Shown in pieces: positions 58,823 to 64,000 of a DNA stretch of 64,000 nt. Position 1 is the stretch's first letter; every line of letters begins with the position of its first letter. The stretch covers positions 22,735,883-22,799,882 of the forward strand of contig CM035230.1 in the NCBI GenBank assembly GCA_020226215.1, written 5' to 3'. The notes under the pieces are model-generated. The model was not told the DNA's origin and searched no databases. It saw only the letters and a program-made list of their open reading frames with translations. A program made the translations under genes and the position numbers. Source of the stretch: Sindora glabra. Its lineage: Eukaryota > Streptophyta > Magnoliopsida > Fabales > Fabaceae.

Positions 58823-60526
58823 TTGGAAGGCTGAACAGATTCGAAAAGATTGCATAGTATTACATCAATTCAAAGGACATTATCGATATGATGCTTCCTG
58901 TTGCCTTTTGTGAGCCGTACCACAAGCATAAACCTTACATTTGCCAAATTCATTTCAGTAATGGTTACAGATTTTCTTGATCGAAGAAAAATATTCAGCT
59001 GCTCCCGCGAGACTCACGTAGGATTCGGATTATGATTTTTGACGCTCCATAAATTCCGTAAACTGATAGGCTCTGATGCATTCAAGATGAATTCGTGAAC
59101 AAATCGGACTGATATGTTTAATTATCTAACTTCTAATTTACAATTTATAATAATAGAATCAATGAACGAAGCATTATATTACTGTTGTAATTATCTAAGT
59201 TTATTTAAGGTTAAACTAGATTCTTAGCTCTAATACCGTTGTGCCTCAATTGGAAAATAAATACTTTAATTTTTGTAATTTGTTTCAAATTTTTATGGAT
59301 TCATATAATTATACGATGACATAACTATGAAAAATCATTCATTGAAACCTTAAGTTATTACAGTTTGGAAAAAAATATTCAAATAAATAAAACTGAATTG
59401 AACCCACTAGAATAGAAAATATCTATTATTTAAATTATGAATCTTAATTCTCTAAATATTTTTGTTATTGAAATTTGTTTTCAATTTTACTAAATAATGT
59501 AATTGCATAAATAATACTCCCTTCATTTTTATTTATTTATCACAATTAATCAATTTCACATATATTAAGAAATTAATTTAATTTATTTATAATAAATTTT
59601 TTAAAATTATCCTTTTGTATAAAATTTGAGATAATTAAAAATAGAGAGAAAAATGTTAATGGAATAAATACAATTTAATTGACAGTACAAAATAATGAAG
59701 TACTTATTAATAAAAAAATAAAGATACATTTAAAAAAAAGAATATTTAATATTTTATTAAAATTTTAAAGTAATAAATAAAAAATATTTTTTTAAAATAT
59801 GATAAATAAAAAAAAATAAAATAAATTAATAAACGTTTGTCATGATAGAATTCTGATTGAAATCTCTCATTGTATATCTTAGGGTAAATCGACACTGTAC
59901 ATCCACAGTTCCTTCAATCTTCTCAACAATAAGAAAGTATAATTTTTACTATTAAATTTGGGTTATAAAGCTTGCAATTTGCAACAATAAAAAATATACA
60001 TTTTGAACTCACAAATTTGTAAAATAATCTTACTGTCTCAATTGAAGGATATCAAGAACACCCCCCTCCCAAAAAAAAAAATGAAGGATACCGGAGTTTT
60101 GGATAAAACGATCACTGAAATTTTCAAAAAAAATATTAAAATTCAATCATAACTTTTAATTGATTTGTGTTAGGATTAAGAGTTACATTTTTAATTAATT
60201 AAATACTCTATATTTTTTAAGTACAGTTTAAGGCTAATACAAAAAATTAAGGAAAACAGTAAATAAATTTAATTTTAGAAGAGATGAGTTGTGAATTATT
60301 AATATATCAGTTACTAAAATTTAAATAATAAATAAAGTTATTGAACACTTATTTAAAGATAAGAGTAATATTTGAAAGAATATAATAAATGTAGTTTTAA
60401 TTTTTTTAAAAAAAATGAAAGATAAATAATTTTGTCCTAAAATAATACTTTAAGAAAAATGGAGGGAGCAAGAAAAAAGAAAGTATGGAGGATCAATCCA
60501 CAAATAACGGGCTTGTAATGGCTAAC
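58823..60526. other. Intergenic DNA up to the CACTA terminus
   Basis: No gene recognised. A C-run followed by an A-run (CACCCCCCTCCC then A9) lies near 60059-60080. The 3 bases before the CACTA end are AAC (60524-60526), the expected position of a 3-bp target duplication whose partner lies outside the window. Confidence 0.4.
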
Positions 60527-60539
60527 CACTACAGCAAAA

Positions 60540-61015
60540 AAGACTTTTAGCTGCGACATTTGTCGTCGCTAAAAAGTTTTCGATCGTCGTAAAATAAAAA
60601 GTCATCGTTAAAAATGTCGTTGGCATAGGTTCGTACCTGAAAAGGGCATTAACGACGACAATTTGTCATCGCTAAAAGTCAGGGCTTTTGCGACGACAAC
60701 GTCGTCACAAAAAATAATTTCAAATTTTGAAAAATTTTGAAATTTAATTTTTAACGGCGACATTTGTCGTCGTTATATGGTAGAAGTCATTGCTGAAAGT
60801 GGGACTTTCGGCGGCGACAATTGGTGGGACTTTCAGCGACGACAATTGTCATCGCTGAAGGTTAGACTTTTAGTGACGACTATTGTCGTCGCTAAAGATT
60901 GACTTTCAGCGACAACTTTATCGTCGCTAAAAGAAAAAAGTCATTGCTAAAAGTTTAATCTTCAGTGACGATATTTTGTCCTATAGCGACGACAATTGTC
61001 GCCACTAAAGATTTT
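60540..61015. repeat. CACTA subterminal palindromic repeats
   Basis: The region is packed with copies of GCGACGACAATTGTCGTCGC and shorter versions (GCGACATTTGTCGTCGCTAA at 60553, GCGACGACAATTGTCATCGC at 60836, and others through 61005). Both orientations occur, often as palindromes flanked by TTTAG/CTAAA. In En/Spm-type transposons such arrays bind the element-encoded TnpA-like protein. The GC-rich words contrast with the AT-rich surroundings. Confidence 0.85.
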
Positions 61016-61348
61016 TTAGATTTTTTTTAAAAATTTTAAAATCAAATTATCATATATTTCAAATAATATATTATCTAATATATTCTTTATTTTAATTAAC
61101 TTGAATTGTTTAATAATTTTTTTTAAATTTAATTTAATATAAATTATACAATTATAATATATCAGTAGTATTATTAATAATGTTTAACAATTTGATCCAA
61201 TATAAAAAATTAATACTCATAAAGCAATGGTAAAAATAATTTTTATATGAATAAACTATATATACATCATACATGTAAATGTGCACATATAAAAAATATA
61301 ATGATACATAGACAAAATATACTATGGGGAAGCAGGGAGGTGTAAATA
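61016..61348. other. Spacer inside the CACTA element
   Basis: AT-rich non-coding DNA between the subterminal repeats and the 3' end of the Transposase_24-type gene. It probably contains that gene's 3' UTR. Confidence 0.5.
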
Positions 61349-63132
61349 TCACAGTACACCATGATCGTCATCGTCGTCATCGTCGTCATCATCATCATCA
61401 TCATCCTGATTACGAGGAGGATAAAATGACGGTGGTAGCTGAGCGGTAGGTGCAGGCACAAATCTACTCGGCCCAGGCAGTGTAGCAGCAGCAAATGGAG
61501 GCGGCGGTAGGACGATACCCTGCTGTCTTAGGATCGAGCTCATCTCAGTCAGATAAGTCCCAAGCTACTGTTGCATCAACTGCTGCTGCTATGTAATCTC
61601 CTGCTGCTGCTCCTGAATCAATTGCTGGCTCTGCTCAACTTGCTCTCGACTCTGGTGTAATTGCTCCTGCAACTCACCGACCTGAGATACGGTCTGTGAG
61701 CTCGTCCCCGTGCTAGAAATCCCTATCGAATGATAAGTTTGACCAGCAAGTACACGCCCAACAGCTTTTCTGTACCCCCGACGAGTGCCAAGCACCTCAT
61801 CGATGATGGCAGCCTCATCTAACTGTACAAGAGACGTAGGCAAGCTAGTGGATGATACATTAGACTGTACATGCTGAGTCATGAGCTCAGTCATCCTCGC
61901 CTTAAATTATTAAAAAAAATTAATAAGAAATCTATCTTACAAGATATATTTGTAAAATTTTATTTAAAATATGAAATTTAAATAACTTACATGTTGCCCC
62001 TGAGGGATCGGATGCACCCACTCTCTCGACCTATATGTGTGTCGGTCCCTAAAGTTATCAGGAACCGACTGCAGCTCACCATTATCTCTGTTTCTCTGTT
62101 CAATTTTTGTAATAGAAAAAAAGGATGAAGGGTAGTAATGCTATTTAACAAGTGGATACATTTAAAAAAGATACAAAAAAATTAAATTACCTTATCAAAG
62201 CGATGTGCAGCAATAGACTTTGACACATGTTAGTCATTCACGACCTTCTGTGCTTTATTATTTGTATTTCCCGCAAACAACTCCTGCAAATTAAGAGAAA
62301 AAAGTTAAATTTTTATGTTCACAATTTACTAATTATGAAATACTAACATAATACCATAAAATGTCATACTTACCCTGTACTCATCACTATCAAAGAAGTC
62401 CACACACCTCTGCCATGTCTGAGGTGAGACAGATCGAGGCACACAATGTCGAGCTCGATCCAAGTCATACTCCTGGTATCGATCACCTCCATGCTCTAAG
62501 AAATACTTATTCAACCTGTACTTCCAATCTCTGTACAGGTCGGCAGCAGTCCGCATCAAACCAAAGAGCGCTCTATCCCGATCACCCTCAGAGATGCCCT
62601 GGAACTCGAAATAGGACTGCATTAAAAGACATTTAATAAATTTATGAGTCATATATTTAGAAATTTCAATCTGAAAGACATTAATTTAACAGTTGGAGGA
62701 AATGGATACTTACGCAAACCTCCTGCAAAACTCGATCTCGGATCTGCTGAGGTATAGCTCGCCATAACTTATAATAGGGCGGCACGTGGGCGCGGATCAT
62801 GCTGCCAATATCACGAGGGAGATGACTGGCATTTTCACTAAACGCATGCCATGTACCAGTCGTATCAACTGTACAAGCACCGGTCTGCCTCCACCCCTGC
62901 CTATCTTCTCGTGCAGTCTTAGGGACCTATTTAGTCCCCTCTTTCTAGCAGGTGCTACTTCAATTAATAAAGAAAAATATTAACAAAATAAACATAATAT
63001 TTAATCAGGCTTAGGTATGCACAATTAATAACAAATACCTGATCCCTCGCACTGAGATGGAATATGGGTGGGTCATTCCGGTGGGTCGCCCCCAGCGTCA
63101 CCTCCGTGGTATCGTGCCTCGACATCTGCCAT
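61349..63132 (-). pseudogene. CACTA second gene, Transposase_24-type (TnpA-like), degenerate
   Basis: The likely start is ATG 63132 (MADVEARYHGGDAGGDPPE), an N-terminus common in plant Transposase_24 proteins, followed by an in-frame TGA. Further exon pieces on the minus strand are GWRQTGACTVDTTGTWHAF with ENASHLPRDIGSMIRAHVPP (about 62715-62935), DLYRDWKYRLNKYFLEHGG and SPQTWQRCVDFFDSDEYR (62375-62580), NRDNGELQSVPDNF with REWVHPIPQGQH (61990-62105), and TSLPTSLVQLDEAAIIDEVL (61900 downward), a conserved block. A Gln-rich coiled stretch follows, with two TAG stops where CAG would fit (61595 and 61568), then a 14-Asp tail. The protein would bind the element's ends. Exon borders were not all resolved; the stops indicate a dead copy. 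Confidence 0.75.
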
Positions 63133-63277
63133 AACTAAAATAATACACATTATATAAGTAATTAAAAAGTAAGACATGTCCAGTTGAACGATGAAATGGT
63201 TTAACTTTTTACAATCATATTGATTATTTTAATAATCATGCTTACACAATTATGAGTTGTAGTTTGAATATGTTATT

Positions 63278-64000
63278 TTATCTATAATCAAAATCAATGT
63301 CGGTAAACCTAACAGAATCATGGTCATCAGATTCTCCTTCATTATTAGATTGTGTGGGCTCCTCATCCATATAATCATCAATTGTTTTGTCTTCAAGGCT
63401 CTCGTCATCATCGATGAAGGCATCTTCTCCATGAGCACCAGATCCAACATTCCTGTACGTTGGAATGATTGAAGGACTATTTCTTTCATTACCTAGATGT
63501 ACTAGATCGAAATCTCCCAGGTCAACTGTGAGGTTGAAGTTAGACGAGTTACTATCCTGCAAAAATAACAGGTCTTGTACATTATCTCCATCACTGGGTA
63601 GATCCCATATATCGCGATGCACCATATTATGGACGACCCTCCAATTTGGTCCATTAAGGAGATCCTCAGTGTAAAACACTTGTTTTGCTTGGGAAGCAAG
63701 TATATAAGGATCATCCTTGTACCATTGTCCATTGATGGAGATACTTGTGATATTCTTATCAATGTAAAGTTTCTTCTTTGTAGGATCAGTGTCATACCAC
63801 TTGCATTTAAATAAAGTCACACTGTACTTATTTAAATAAGTCAACTTAATTATTTCTTCCAGTACACCATAGAACACGTTACCATCAATCCCAAGAACAG
63901 AAATGTCACTATTTTGTGTTTTATGCCTCTCATCTCGAGTTTTGACTACAAAGCGTACTCCATTCACAATACACGCAGAGTATACCATGTTAATGAAACT
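63278..64000 (-). CDS. CACTA tnp2-type transposase, C-terminal DUF4216 part (partial)
   Basis: A single open frame enters from beyond the right edge and stops at 63278; 240 codons are visible. It contains KTRDERHKTQNSDISVLG and VTLFKCKWYDTDPTKK, then QVFYTEDLLNGPNWRVVHNM, which are the signature blocks of DUF4216, found at the C-terminus of En/Spm tnp2 transposases after the catalytic Transposase_21 domain. The last ~70 residues are acidic (Asp/Glu-rich), which is usual. No stop was seen in this part. The catalytic domain is outside the window, so activity cannot be judged. It lies 145 bp upstream of the Transposase_24-type gene on the same strand. Confidence 0.85.
   Translation of the reverse strand, partial: SFINMVYSACIVNGVRFVVKTRDERHKTQNSDISVLGIDGNVFYGVLEEIIKLTYLNKYSVTLFKCKWYDTDPTKKKLYIDKNITSISINGQWYKDDPYILASQAKQVFYTEDLLNGPNWRVVHNMVHRDIWDLPSDGDNVQDLLFLQDSNSSNFNLTVDLGDFDLVHLGNERNSPSIIPTYRNVGSGAHGEDAFIDDDESLEDKTIDDYMDEEPTQSNNEGESDDHDSVRFTDIDFDYR

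Larger units (their letters stand above)
60527..64000 (-). mobile_element. CACTA (En/Spm) DNA transposon, one end, continues past the window
   Basis: The terminus CACTACAGCAAAAAAGAC at 60527 is the diagnostic CACTA end. Immediately inside are palindromic subterminal repeats, and then two minus-strand genes typical of plant CACTA elements: a Transposase_24-type gene and the C-terminal DUF4216 part of a tnp2 transposase. The end seen here is therefore the 3' end of the element relative to its genes; the 5' end lies beyond 64000. Confidence 0.9.

Noticed and set aside
60540..61015. Regularly spaced palindromic repeats, considered as a CRISPR-like array
   Set aside because: The sequence is eukaryotic, the repeats vary in spacing and orientation, and they sit directly inside a CACTA terminus, which explains them fully.
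62361..62636. 91-codon plus-strand frame
   Set aside because: Antisense shadow of the CACTA Transposase_24-type exon, which has clear family blocks on the minus strand.

Overview
The window is nuclear DNA of a flowering plant, most likely a eudicot. It is very AT-rich, coding exons are interrupted by short GT-AG introns, and nearly all recognisable coding sequence comes from plant transposons. Only one convincing host gene is present: a four-exon ACC oxidase (ethylene biosynthesis) on the minus strand at 43772-45263. It looks intact, with all iron- and cofactor-binding residues in place. The species cannot be named from the sequence alone.

Layout. 1-8337: AT-rich intergenic DNA with a ~0.3 kb MITE (1466-1767) and a truncated Copia remnant (2084-4595) with a tRNA-Met primer binding site, a GC-rich CATGC-rich leader and a broken gag. 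8338-11343: a decayed PIF/Harbinger transposon with both of its genes, a DDE transposase and a Myb/SANT-like protein, each with a short intron. 11344-20639: AT-rich intergenic DNA with a ~122-bp tandem array (16103-16605) and a dimeric repeat (17021-17562). 20640-27035: a complete but dead Copia element with 353/355-bp LTRs and ATTAA target duplications. Its 3' LTR was later split by a 1.37-kb Tourist-like MITE. 27989-40443: a second, larger Copia, inflated from about 7.4 to 12.5 kb by three solo LTRs of one other family, each with its own 5-bp target duplication. 41431-41592: a fold-back MITE. 43772-45263: ACC oxidase. 45367-60526: intergenic DNA with a second Tourist-like MITE (50235-51063), a complex three-unit tandem repeat (54403-56142) and a dispersed AT-rich repeat family. 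60527-64000: the end of a CACTA (En/Spm) transposon, with its terminal CACTA motif, palindromic subterminal repeats, a degenerate Transposase_24-type gene, and the C-terminus of a tnp2-type transposase running off the window.

The genes do not form a shared pathway. The story is one small host gene in a graveyard of nested elements. No new enzymatic system was found. The most informative structures are the nested insertions, whose target duplications and empty sites let their order be read: Copia first, then three solo LTRs in one host; and Copia LTR first, then MITE, with the uninterrupted site preserved in the partner LTR.
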